Assembly (NCBI GenBank): GCA_964017965.1
Contig: CAXHNV010000007.1
Span: 1 to 42,123 of the forward strand
DNA: 42,123 bases
Direction: 5' to 3'
Source: UBA2883 sp964017965
GTDB lineage: Bacteria; Cyanobacteriota; Vampirovibrionia; Gastranaerophilales; Gastranaerophilaceae
Shown here in pieces: positions 16,228-24,766 of this stretch (positions within the stretch are counted from its first letter, which is position 1; each line of letters opens with the position of its first letter). Below the pieces are notes generated by a model that was not told the DNA's origin, did no database searches, and worked only from the letters and a program-made list of their open reading frames with translations. A program made the position numbers and the translations under genes.

Positions 16228-16375
16228 TAGCAGAGAGAACCGCGAATATTAACGAGACACAATGTCGAATACAGCCGGCAAGGTGTTTTTGAACGTTAGG
16301 GCCTATGAGACCGGCGTCGAGTTCTATAATTCGCGTGTGAACGTCAGCGTGTCGTTGGCGGTTACTCTCTGCCAA
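16201..16375. repeat. Imperfect inverted-repeat element overlapping the end of the TPR gene
   Basis: The arms 16201-16225 and 16351-16375 pair over 25 bp with one true mismatch; the two other differences are G-U pairs if the plus strand is transcribed. Inside are a second 7-bp pairing (CGCGAAT near 16241 with ATTCGCG near 16328) and a 5-bp pairing (GCCGG with CCGGC). A partial direct copy of the left arm begins near 16231. G+C is higher than in the flanks. A 38-codon ORF (16262-16378, +) fits inside but has no recognisable similarity. It could be a structured 3' UTR, a MITE-like insertion or a remnant of one. Confidence 0.65.
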
Positions 16376-16387
16376 TAAACACAGTAA

Positions 16388-17455
16388 CTACCTCATCTTC
16401 CCTTTAGGGTCGAGGATGTCGCGAACAGCGTCACCAACAAGGTTAAAACACAGTACCGCCACGAATATCAAAAGCCCCGGTGTCAATAACCACGGACGAT
16501 AAAGGATGTTGATATATTCCTGTGCTTCTTTCAACATATTCCCCCAGCTCGCATCCGGCTGCTGAATACCTAAACCCAAAAAGCTCAATCCGGATTCAGA
16601 CAGGATATAAGACGGAACACTCAATGTCATAGCAATAATTACATAACTCGTCGTCTGCGGCAAAATATGTCTGAGAATAATTCTCATCTTAGAAGCACCT
16701 ATGGTCTTAGCTGCCTGAACAAATTCTTCATTCTTTATAGATAGAACCATACCTCTTACAACTCTTGCAAATCCTGCCCAGCCAATAAGCGCAAGTATTA
16801 CAACAATCAACGTAAACCGTTGTGTACTCGTCATATTAGCAGGTAAAATCGAAGCAAGGATAATCAACAGATAAAAGCTCGGAATCGCCATAACAGCTTC
16901 AGCAAACCTCATCATAAGCATATCGACAACCCCGCCGAAATACCCTGAGATTCCACCATAAATCAGACCAATCGGGAACAATATAAACAACGCCAAAAAT
17001 CCGATAGTAAGCGAAATTCTGCCGCCAAATAACAACCGCGAGAATACATCACGACCGTTTATATCAGTACCTAACAAAAACAGTCTGCCGTCTTTATCAG
17101 TTCCAAACAAGTGCAAAGAACATGGTATAACCCCGAATATCTTATACTTATCCCCCTTAGCAAATAACCTTACATAATGCTTTGTATCAGTATCAAGCGC
17201 ATAAATATTTTGATAAAGCTTAGGCTCAAACGTTCTTTTATAGTTATAAAAATACGGTTTTGAGAGTTTGCCGTTCTCATCAATTACATAAATCGTAGAA
17301 GGCGGAGCATAAGACAAACTTCTATCTGAAAAATCCTTCGAATATGGAGCTATAAAATCCGCCATTAAAATACACAAATACATCACCAGCAATATAACAA
17401 GTGCAGTTGATGCGAATTTATCTTTAAAAATTTGTTTTACGATATCTTTGAACAT
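16388..17455 (-). CDS. Oligopeptide ABC transporter permease, OppC/DppC type
   Basis: 355 residues. One N-terminal transmembrane helix (~18-38) is followed by a ~100-residue periplasmic insertion, then five or six helices. The conserved LFGTD-x-x-GRDV segment appears as LGTDINGRDVFSRLL. The inner-membrane coupling (EAA) loop is EEFVQAAKTIGASKMRIILRHILP, and the C-terminus is the usual DAVRDILDPKGK. The insertion between helix 1 and the permease core is long compared with E. coli OppC. It starts 3 bp after the OppB-like gene. It should form the membrane channel with that protein; the ATPase subunits are not in this window. Confidence 0.92.
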   Translation of the reverse strand: MFKDIVKQIFKDKFASTALVILLVMYLCILMADFIAPYSKDFSDRSLSYAPPSTIYVIDENGKLSKPYFYNYKRTFEPKLYQNIYALDTDTKHYVRLFAKGDKYKIFGVIPCSLHLFGTDKDGRLFLLGTDINGRDVFSRLLFGGRISLTIGFLALFILFPIGLIYGGISGYFGGVVDMLMMRFAEAVMAIPSFYLLIILASILPANMTSTQRFTLIVVILALIGWAGFARVVRGMVLSIKNEEFVQAAKTIGASKMRIILRHILPQTTSYVIIAMTLSVPSYILSESGLSFLGLGIQQPDASWGNMLKEAQEYINILYRPWLLTPGLLIFVAVLCFNLVGDAVRDILDPKGKMR

Positions 17456-17458
17456 CCC

Positions 17459-18424
17459 TTACCCCCTTACCCTTGGGTCAGTGATAATCAAAAGAATATC
17501 AGCCAATAAATTACCGAGCACAAGCATAATTGAACCTATCATCAAAGATGCCATAACAAGATTTATATCCGATTTCATAACAGCTTCAAGAATCAATCTT
17601 CCTAATCCTGGGTACTGGAACACATATTCAGTCAACGCAGCACCGCTCAATAGACCCGCAAACTCAAACCCTAAAAGCGTAATCATAGGGTTTATTGCGT
17701 TTCTCAAAGCGTGCTTAAAGATAACCTTAAACTCTGATAACCCTTTAGCGCGTGCAAACTTGATATAATCACTATCCAGAACTTCAAGCATATTAGCCCT
17801 CATCTGACGCTGCAAGCCTGCTAATGATATAGTAAACAAAACAGTAACCGGCAAAACCAGATGTTTTGCTATATCAAAAACCTTGCCAAAGAAGTTCATA
17901 TCGTTAAAATCATAACTCGTAAGCCCGCCAACAGGAAACCACCCTGTCTTAACCGCAAAAATAAGCAACAAAATAGCAAAGAAGAACGACGGAATCGCCA
18001 TACCGATACTCGAAAGTATTGTCAGAATCCTGTCAAATTTACTCTTGTTATAAACTGCTCCGAGTACACCGAGCGGAATCCCGACAATCCACGTCATAAA
18101 TATTACAATAGTTGTCAAAAGCAACGTATTTGGAATCCTCTCAGCAAGCTTAGTTGAAACCTTTTCACCGCTTGAAGTTATACCCAAATCACCGCGCAGG
18201 AATGAACCTGCCCAAAGCCCATACTGAACAATAATAGGTTTATCCAAACCCAACCTTGCACGTTCTTTTTGCAAAGTCTCCTGAGAAATTGCAGGGTTTA
18301 ACCTTAGCTCTGCAAGCGGGTCAACTGGTGATAATCTGATTATAAAAAAGCTTATAATAGATATAATAAACAATAACGGAATAGTCTGAACGATACGTTT
18401 TAAAATATACTTATAAAACTTCAT
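17459..18424 (-). CDS. Oligopeptide ABC transporter permease, OppB/DppB type
   Basis: 321 residues with six predicted membrane helices, the first at ~8-28 (RIVQTIPLLFIISIISFFII). Family blocks are present: SPVDPLAELRLNP, LGLDKPIIVQYG, FLRGDLGITS, and the EAA loop DYIKFARAKGLSEFKVIFKHALRNA. The ATG at 18424 overlaps the binding-protein stop by one base (TAATG), so the genes are coupled. The protein pairs with the OppC-type permease to carry peptides or a related solute across the inner membrane. Confidence 0.93.
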   Translation of the reverse strand: MKFYKYILKRIVQTIPLLFIISIISFFIIRLSPVDPLAELRLNPAISQETLQKERARLGLDKPIIVQYGLWAGSFLRGDLGITSSGEKVSTKLAERIPNTLLLTTIVIFMTWIVGIPLGVLGAVYNKSKFDRILTILSSIGMAIPSFFFAILLLIFAVKTGWFPVGGLTSYDFNDMNFFGKVFDIAKHLVLPVTVLFTISLAGLQRQMRANMLEVLDSDYIKFARAKGLSEFKVIFKHALRNAINPMITLLGFEFAGLLSGAALTEYVFQYPGLGRLILEAVMKSDINLVMASLMIGSIMLVLGNLLADILLIITDPRVRG

Positions 18425-20289
18425 TACTTTTTACCCCCGTTATCTATATAAATTTCGACAATATTATGAGTCAAACCCGACAAAGATGACGGATAAATAT
18501 TCTTAAACTTGTTTCTAATAGCATAAATCCTAATCGGCGAATACAAGTAAATAATAGGTTTTTGCTCATAAATAATCTGTTGGTATTTATCATAATATTT
18601 TTTTCTTGAACCGTAATCCAGAACAAGTGCAGCCTTATCAAAAATCTCATCAATCTGCTGTTCCCAATCCAATCTATCGGTCACAGGTTTATTAACGGGT
18701 CTTTGATTAAACAAATGCAGCGGTCCGCCCGAATACCAGACATTCTTGCCGTTATGAGGCTCTACAGGAGTACCGGTTAAACCCAGAATAACCATATCCC
18801 AGTCATAAGAATTTGTAATCTTATTAACAAGCGAATTAAATTCCACAGGCTTAAAGTTCACCTGAATACCGAGCTCTGCAAGGTCTTGCTTAAGCATTAC
18901 CCCGATAGCTTCACGCTCAGTGTTACCCGCATTTGTATACAAATCAAACTCAACAGGGTTGTTGTATTTATCATACAATTTGCCGTTCTTCATATAGAAC
19001 CCGCTTTTTTTCAAATAATATCTTGAAAGCGCTAAATCTTTATCGTGACCTTTAATAGATTTATTCACAAAAACAGAGTTTTTAGCTTCTGCCGTAAACA
19101 AAGGTGTTGCCATACCGTTAGCAATATTCTGAACCATATTTTTTCTATCTACAGCATAATCTATTGCCCGTCTAAAGTTAATATCGCTAAACCATTTTTG
19201 CTTAACAGGGTTAACATAAAACTTCTTAACCCCTTTTTCAACATAGCTGCGGTTATTGAGATTGATAGCAATAAACATTGTACCCGTATCAGCACCAAGA
19301 TTATAGATAATATAATCCGAACTGTTTTCCCTTGCCTTATACCTTGCTACATTACCGCCATGTAACGAAATCTCATCAAGTTCGCCTGCTTCAAACTTTA
19401 AAATCTGGTTATTCAAATCACCAACAATCAAATAAACAAGTTTATCAATATAAGGCAACTTCTGTCCGTTTTTATTTATCATATAATAATTTGGATTCTT
19501 CTCAAACACAACACGCTGAGCAGGAACATACTCTTTTAACCTATAAGCACCGCTTGAAACAATATCAGCAGGCTTTGTATTTGAAGCTAAAAACCTGTCA
19601 AAGTTCTTTGCCCAATCTTTATCCTTAGCAAAATAATGTTTAGGTGCAATCGGAGTAGACAACATCCTCAAAAACGGTGCAAACTGTTTTTTCACACTAA
19701 ACATAACCGTATAATCATCGAGTTTTTTAATAGTCGGTAATTCACCGTCAATAACCATACTGTCACGTGTCGAAGTATTACCCAACCCCGCAAATATAAT
19801 ATCTTTCCACGTAAACATAACATCATCCGCCGTAATAGGTTTACCGTCAGACCATTTCAGACCTTTTCTCAAACGCACAATATAATTATTACCCTTAATC
19901 TCGACTGATTTGGCAAGTTTAGGTACAACAGCGCCATTCATAGGATTAGAAGAAAAAAGTCCGTCATACATAATTTCTGCCATAGCAGAAGATGTTGCAT
20001 CAGTTGAAGTAAACGGATTAAAAGTCTTCGGTCCCTCACCGATAGTTGAAGTTACAAATTTACCCCCAAACTTACCAATAGGAGCCTGTGACTCTAAATA
20101 ATCTACCCCGTCAACACTAACCGTCTTCAGCATAGGATAATTACCGTCTATCTCGACTGCCAGCGGATTGTCTTTTACATTAGATGTGTCTATTGTAAAA
20201 ATAGAGTTCTTTGTATCTTTTTTAATTAAACAAAGCCCCAATAAACCTATAATAAGAATTATAAATACAACGGTCCACACTTTTTTCAT
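18424..20289 (-). CDS. Extracellular solute-binding protein, family 5 (peptide-type)
   Basis: From the ATG at 20289 the product has 621 residues; an upstream TTG at 20307 would add six. A membrane segment (~5-23, VVFIILIIGLLGL) is followed by Cys, but the residues before it (G-L) do not match a standard lipobox, so lipid attachment is doubtful and an uncleaved anchor is possible. SBP_bac_5 blocks are clear: GEGPKTFNPF, MYDGLFSSNP, LRKGLKWSDGKPITADDVMFTWKDI, RRAIDYAVDRKNM. The length is above the ~540 typical of OppA. It leads the binding protein-OppB-OppC operon. Ligand class (peptide, nickel chelate, sugar oligomer) cannot be told from the sequence. Confidence 0.9.
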   Translation of the reverse strand: MKKVWTVVFIILIIGLLGLCLIKKDTKNSIFTIDTSNVKDNPLAVEIDGNYPMLKTVSVDGVDYLESQAPIGKFGGKFVTSTIGEGPKTFNPFTSTDATSSAMAEIMYDGLFSSNPMNGAVVPKLAKSVEIKGNNYIVRLRKGLKWSDGKPITADDVMFTWKDIIFAGLGNTSTRDSMVIDGELPTIKKLDDYTVMFSVKKQFAPFLRMLSTPIAPKHYFAKDKDWAKNFDRFLASNTKPADIVSSGAYRLKEYVPAQRVVFEKNPNYYMINKNGQKLPYIDKLVYLIVGDLNNQILKFEAGELDEISLHGGNVARYKARENSSDYIIYNLGADTGTMFIAINLNNRSYVEKGVKKFYVNPVKQKWFSDINFRRAIDYAVDRKNMVQNIANGMATPLFTAEAKNSVFVNKSIKGHDKDLALSRYYLKKSGFYMKNGKLYDKYNNPVEFDLYTNAGNTEREAIGVMLKQDLAELGIQVNFKPVEFNSLVNKITNSYDWDMVILGLTGTPVEPHNGKNVWYSGGPLHLFNQRPVNKPVTDRLDWEQQIDEIFDKAALVLDYGSRKKYYDKYQQIIYEQKPIIYLYSPIRIYAIRNKFKNIYPSSLSGLTHNIVEIYIDNGGKK

Positions 20290-20342
20290 AAGTATAGAAT
20301 AGCACAAACGACAAAATATTTATAATAAACAACAGGATAAAC

Positions 20343-23300
20343 TTATTGTTTAGATAATCTTACCATTAGCTTTTTAAAATGGTTCAAATTATATCGACTG
20401 CAGCAATAATCCAGTTTTTCCATAACAGTCGCTATACCTTCCTGCTTATTTTGTGCAGTCATAATATTAACATATAAAACACCTGTCAGCACAGAAATAA
20501 AGCATTCATCACAGTCTAAATTCAAGATTGCAGACATATTGTTTTCAACAAGTTTCAATGCCACATCATATTCTTGCAAGTTAAATTTCAGATTAGCAAG
20601 GAAGAAAACAGCAAGCACAGAAACAAATCTCATACCCGCCTTTTGCGAAATTGATAATACATCCGAGAATATCAGTTTAGATTTTTCATAAACACCCAGT
20701 CTTTGATAGCTGTAACCAATCAACAAATCGCAAACCAAGTTAACAAAAGACTCTTTATTTTTCTTAGCATAAGTCTTAAGTTTATAAATAGTCTGAGCGA
20801 ACAAATTATAGTCTTTTTCAAAGTACTTATATGCGTTCAAAAATCCAAGTATCATATTAGATGTAACATCATAGAATCCTTCTTTATCATCAAGGGTATA
20901 TTTTTCGTTATGCAGCAAACCTTCCAAAACAAATACCAAAGGCTTCCACTGAACTTCAACATCCAGCAACGTTTCTATACGTGAAATAAATATTTCATTA
21001 TCGTTACTATTCAAGAACAACCTTGAAATCGCACCATAAATAATAACTGACGTAAGATATGATGAAAAGATATTCTTCAACCTATTATTAGTACGAAGCT
21101 TCATCAGAAACGCCGGATTACCGCTAATAGTATCAATTATATTATCTAAAGCATTGATACAACCCTTGAAATTACCTGTGTAAAACAACAGTTTAACACT
21201 TGTACAAGAATATACAAACTGTCGTAAAAGATTGCTGTTTGTACGTTTTGTCAAAGCAGGGTTAGAAAGCCGCACCAGAATCCTATGTAAGCTTTGCTGT
21301 GCAATATTATAATTTTCACCAAGCATTGCTGATTCCAACATCAACTTAGACAGCTTCATAACCTTAATATCATCGCCTTTTGCAAGATAGCTTTCTAATA
21401 TAGTTTTTGCAATTGTATAAATCTTGTCAGACGGATACTGATTAATATATTGAGACAACGTAGAATAAATGTCTTCCCTTGCATCAAGCAAATCTTCTGT
21501 CATTTCATCATCAGATATAGAATAAGTATGGTTCAAGAAACGCTTACAGTTTCTGAGATACGCATTAAAATCACCTTTATTAATAGAATATGCACACAAA
21601 TCATATATTGTTAATACATCTTCAACCAGCATCTCATGTTTTTTAACAATATTATATGATTCTTGAGGCAAGTACTCTTTGATATTGTTTTCAAGCATAA
21701 GCTTGATATCATCCTGCAAGAATGTCTTTATACAAGCTCTTACTAACTTAAAGTTTGATATATTAACTATATTATTTGAAACATATATAAACCCTTGATT
21801 TGTCAATGTTTCAACAGCTTCTGAAAGATTCTCAATTTTCAAATAATTGAGCAGCTTGATATCGATATTAGCACCTAAAAATACAGCATAAGCAAGAATA
21901 TAACACTCGTTCTCGTTTAATAATTCAAACTTTTTCATTATCAATTGTTCTAATGTAGGCGGAACAATACTTGTTTTACCTGAATTTAGAATCAATTTAT
22001 TGTTATTATTTACAAAAATATTCGCATCAACTAAATACTTAACAGCTTGATTGAAATACATATTACCGCCGCAACATTGATACTTAATCTTGTTGAGGTA
22101 ATAAGAATCTTCCACATCTGAAAAATCATACGGCAAAGCTGCTAACATTTTATCAACCGGCGATTTGATAATGGTTATCTCTTTGTATTCATCCATATAA
22201 ATAAGCTCCGGTATTTCTTTATGCAAGAAATATGAATAAGGAACCGTTGCCAGTATCGTTAAATCATACTCAGAATATTTATGAAAAACTTTTTCAAATA
22301 TCATCAAAGAAGTTTCATCAATCAAATCAAAATTCTCAATATACAAAAGCGTATTTTGCTGTAATTTCAAAAAGTCCTTGAAAAGTGAGATATATTTCTT
22401 CTGTAACAGTTTAGGCGCCTGATTACATTTTTTATGTGTAAGCAGATTATATAACAAATTCTCTTTATCAAACTTCGCGAGCTCAGATTTTTGAACCTCA
22501 GATAAATCGCCGAGTTTAATATCATAACCCAAATAGTTTGCTACAAGATGAACAAATAATGCGTAAGGAGAGTATTTGAATCCCTTTAAGCAAACCACAT
22601 GCAACAATCTTTTGTTCATATTTTTTGCTACATTATAAATCTCGCCTGAATCAATCTGTAGTTGTTCTTTATATTTCAGTGCAATTGCAGATTTATGCAG
22701 CAAAATTTCGTCTAATCTGGACTGTATCTCAACACCTTCAACCGCCATAAACTTACAATTGGTCCGGATATTTATCTGTGAGGTTTCAATAGATGTTTTC
22801 TCATCTTCAACATCTTTGATAACCTGTTTTCCAGGTGTAATTTTAGGACGGGTTAGAATATTTTGTTTTATGTTCAATTCTTCTTCATATCTTGGCGTAA
22901 TATTTTCACTGAGCGGGAACTCATAAAACTCAATAAGTTCATCCTCTATCTGAGAAGAATAAATCATTTCCTGTTTATATTGACGTGAAATCATATTATT
23001 AACGTGCTGATCCGTAATAATTTGCAAACCGGACATATATTCATCATTATTTTCGGTTTCAACAAGTTTTATATTAAGACCTGTATTATATGATTTTCGC
23101 TCAGCTTCAACGGAACGTTTCAGAATAGTCATCTTACAAGCCAGTTTGAAATTCTTTTTTAGTTTCAATTTATAACTGACTTCTGCCAATTTATCCATTA
23201 GTAAAATTGCAGATTTTACAGCTTTATTGATAGATGAAAATGTCGTTATTTCTTTATAACATTTCAAAACGAACAACTCATCAACAATAGACGCACGTAT

Positions 23301-23681
23301 ATCATTCTGCTTTGCAAAATCGAAGATGTATTTTTTTAGATTATTATAAAACTCGTTATAAGGTTTTTTCTTAAGAACACCGCGCAACGCCTCTAAATTA
23401 GGGAACGAAACAACAAGACACCCGTATTCATCAACCTCAGCCTCATTAAGAGCTGCACTAATATAAGTATCGAATCCGCAAGACTGACAATTACCTAAGA
23501 TTGTTGGGTTAAATTTGCCGCAGTTATTGCACTTGTTAACTATAATAAAACCGCAATCTTCGCAAACAGAAGACCGATTCAATTTATGGCAAATAGGGCA
23601 CTCTAAAAGCAGCACTCGATTACAATGCGGGCAAACTCTATCTTTCTCATTAACTTCGTTATTACATTTAGGGCATTTCAT
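20343..23681 (-). CDS. Triple zinc-ribbon protein with degenerate cyclase and STAND-like ATPase regions
   Basis: 1112 residues. Three regular CxxC...CxxC ribbons open the protein: Cys 3/6/17/20, 28/31/40/43 and 51/54/65/68. Residues ~84-260 are arranged like a class III nucleotide cyclase (a strand CLVVSF, then IVDELFVLK, then GLQIITDQHVN) but lack the catalytic acids. Residues ~340-600 resemble the AAA/STAND ATPase module found downstream of such cyclases: where the P-loop should be (~358-372) there is CLKGFKYSPYAL without GKS/T, and the Walker B position reads LLYIENFD (445-452). The rest (~600-1112) is helical-repeat-like. So both enzymes appear dead, and a scaffold or sensor role is likely. 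Domain calls are by eye; the zinc ribbons are certain, the rest moderate. Single gene, 35-55 bp from each neighbour. Confidence 0.75.
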   Translation of the reverse strand: MKCPKCNNEVNEKDRVCPHCNRVLLLECPICHKLNRSSVCEDCGFIIVNKCNNCGKFNPTILGNCQSCGFDTYISAALNEAEVDEYGCLVVSFPNLEALRGVLKKKPYNEFYNNLKKYIFDFAKQNDIRASIVDELFVLKCYKEITTFSSINKAVKSAILLMDKLAEVSYKLKLKKNFKLACKMTILKRSVEAERKSYNTGLNIKLVETENNDEYMSGLQIITDQHVNNMISRQYKQEMIYSSQIEDELIEFYEFPLSENITPRYEEELNIKQNILTRPKITPGKQVIKDVEDEKTSIETSQINIRTNCKFMAVEGVEIQSRLDEILLHKSAIALKYKEQLQIDSGEIYNVAKNMNKRLLHVVCLKGFKYSPYALFVHLVANYLGYDIKLGDLSEVQKSELAKFDKENLLYNLLTHKKCNQAPKLLQKKYISLFKDFLKLQQNTLLYIENFDLIDETSLMIFEKVFHKYSEYDLTILATVPYSYFLHKEIPELIYMDEYKEITIIKSPVDKMLAALPYDFSDVEDSYYLNKIKYQCCGGNMYFNQAVKYLVDANIFVNNNNKLILNSGKTSIVPPTLEQLIMKKFELLNENECYILAYAVFLGANIDIKLLNYLKIENLSEAVETLTNQGFIYVSNNIVNISNFKLVRACIKTFLQDDIKLMLENNIKEYLPQESYNIVKKHEMLVEDVLTIYDLCAYSINKGDFNAYLRNCKRFLNHTYSISDDEMTEDLLDAREDIYSTLSQYINQYPSDKIYTIAKTILESYLAKGDDIKVMKLSKLMLESAMLGENYNIAQQSLHRILVRLSNPALTKRTNSNLLRQFVYSCTSVKLLFYTGNFKGCINALDNIIDTISGNPAFLMKLRTNNRLKNIFSSYLTSVIIYGAISRLFLNSNDNEIFISRIETLLDVEVQWKPLVFVLEGLLHNEKYTLDDKEGFYDVTSNMILGFLNAYKYFEKDYNLFAQTIYKLKTYAKKNKESFVNLVCDLLIGYSYQRLGVYEKSKLIFSDVLSISQKAGMRFVSVLAVFFLANLKFNLQEYDVALKLVENNMSAILNLDCDECFISVLTGVLYVNIMTAQNKQEGIATVMEKLDYCCSRYNLNHFKKLMVRLSKQ

Positions 23682-23723
23682 AACGTTATTATATTATCAG
23701 CACATTGCATTTGCAAGCATTCT

Positions 23724-24647
23724 TTACTTTAAAGAAGCGTTCAATCTCTCAATTTTACGTTTTCTTGCTTCATCTTTTTGGAATATCATTATGTATTCGT
23801 GTTTGAAAGTATTAAATCCGCCTGCAAGTGCTCTGTAACGCCATAAGTTCGCATCTTTACCTTTTGCTTTTTCGTTACCTTGCATATCTTTAACGATAGT
23901 AGCTTTGTGAACAAAACCGAGCTTTTTCATACGTTCCTGACATTTAAAACCGAGCGAAATAATCTCGCCGTTAGCATATTTGTCGCCGATAACAAGCGCA
24001 GCAAAACGTTTGTCTTCAAGCAAGTCATAACCGTTCTTTGCAACTTTTTCAAACCCATCATAAAACGCTTCCGTAGTCGCACAGTTAGACAAATCTTCTT
24101 CTTTATCAGAGAACTTAATAATATCATCATAAGGCGGGTGAAGGATTAGTAATTGCGCGCTTTTTTCACGCATAATTTCTAATCTTGCCTTAACCTTTTC
24201 TTTCGCGATTTCACTTGCAGAATCCGCACAAATGATGTTTACATCAGTAACAAGTTGTTTTGGAGTGAACTTTTCAGAAACAAGCTCTGCTTGTTCTTCT
24301 TTCAACTCAACCCCGATACAGCGACGGTTCATATTGATTGCTTCTATACCTGAAGTACCTGAACCGAAGAACAAATCTAATACAACATCGTTTTCTTTTG
24401 TGTATCTATGATAAAACTGTTGAACAATCTGCGGAATAAAGTTACCGTGATACTCGTTTGAGTGTCCGCCTTCTCTTAATCTGTTCGGAAACTCCCATAA
24501 AGTGTCTGTTTTTACGTAGTCATAATCCTTCCAGCTTTTAAGATTGATGTCGTTATAAGCTGTAGTCTTTACTTCCTTAGCAACTTTTAAATCAGGTGTT
24601 TGAACCTCAAGAACTTTAGCGAGGTTAGAATTTGTTCGTCTTACCAT
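23724..24647 (-). CDS. Orphan site-specific DNA methyltransferase
   Basis: 308 residues from the ATG at 24647, which has GGAGAAA eight bases upstream; a longer frame from 24713 lacks such a site. S-adenosylmethionine motif I is DLFFGSGTSG at 91-100 and the catalytic motif IV is HPPY at 170-173. Motif IV is normally (D/N/S)PP(Y/F/W), so His in first place is unusual; amino-methyltransferases (N6-adenine or N4-cytosine) are the expected class. Motif I comes before motif IV. No restriction endonuclease, specificity subunit or phage gene is adjacent, so this is a solitary enzyme that may act in regulation or in defence evasion. Modified base and target sequence are not visible. Confidence 0.85.
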   Translation of the reverse strand: MVRRTNSNLAKVLEVQTPDLKVAKEVKTTAYNDINLKSWKDYDYVKTDTLWEFPNRLREGGHSNEYHGNFIPQIVQQFYHRYTKENDVVLDLFFGSGTSGIEAINMNRRCIGVELKEEQAELVSEKFTPKQLVTDVNIICADSASEIAKEKVKARLEIMREKSAQLLILHPPYDDIIKFSDKEEDLSNCATTEAFYDGFEKVAKNGYDLLEDKRFAALVIGDKYANGEIISLGFKCQERMKKLGFVHKATIVKDMQGNEKAKGKDANLWRYRALAGGFNTFKHEYIMIFQKDEARKRKIERLNASLK

Positions 24648-24766
24648 ATAAATAATTTCTCCATTCCCAATATTAGAATTGTAATAAATTATTGAGAATT
24701 TGATATCAAACATTTATATGAGTTTATTCAAATTTTATACATTATTTTAATGATTTAATAATCTAA

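Noticed and set aside
16121..16375. 84-codon leftward frame across the inverted-repeat element
   Set aside because: It is antisense to the end of the TPR gene, has no ribosome site and no recognisable similarity; treated as part of the repeat.
23724..24713. Restriction-modification system
   Set aside because: The methyltransferase stands alone; neighbours are a zinc-ribbon protein and a wall hydrolase, with no endonuclease.
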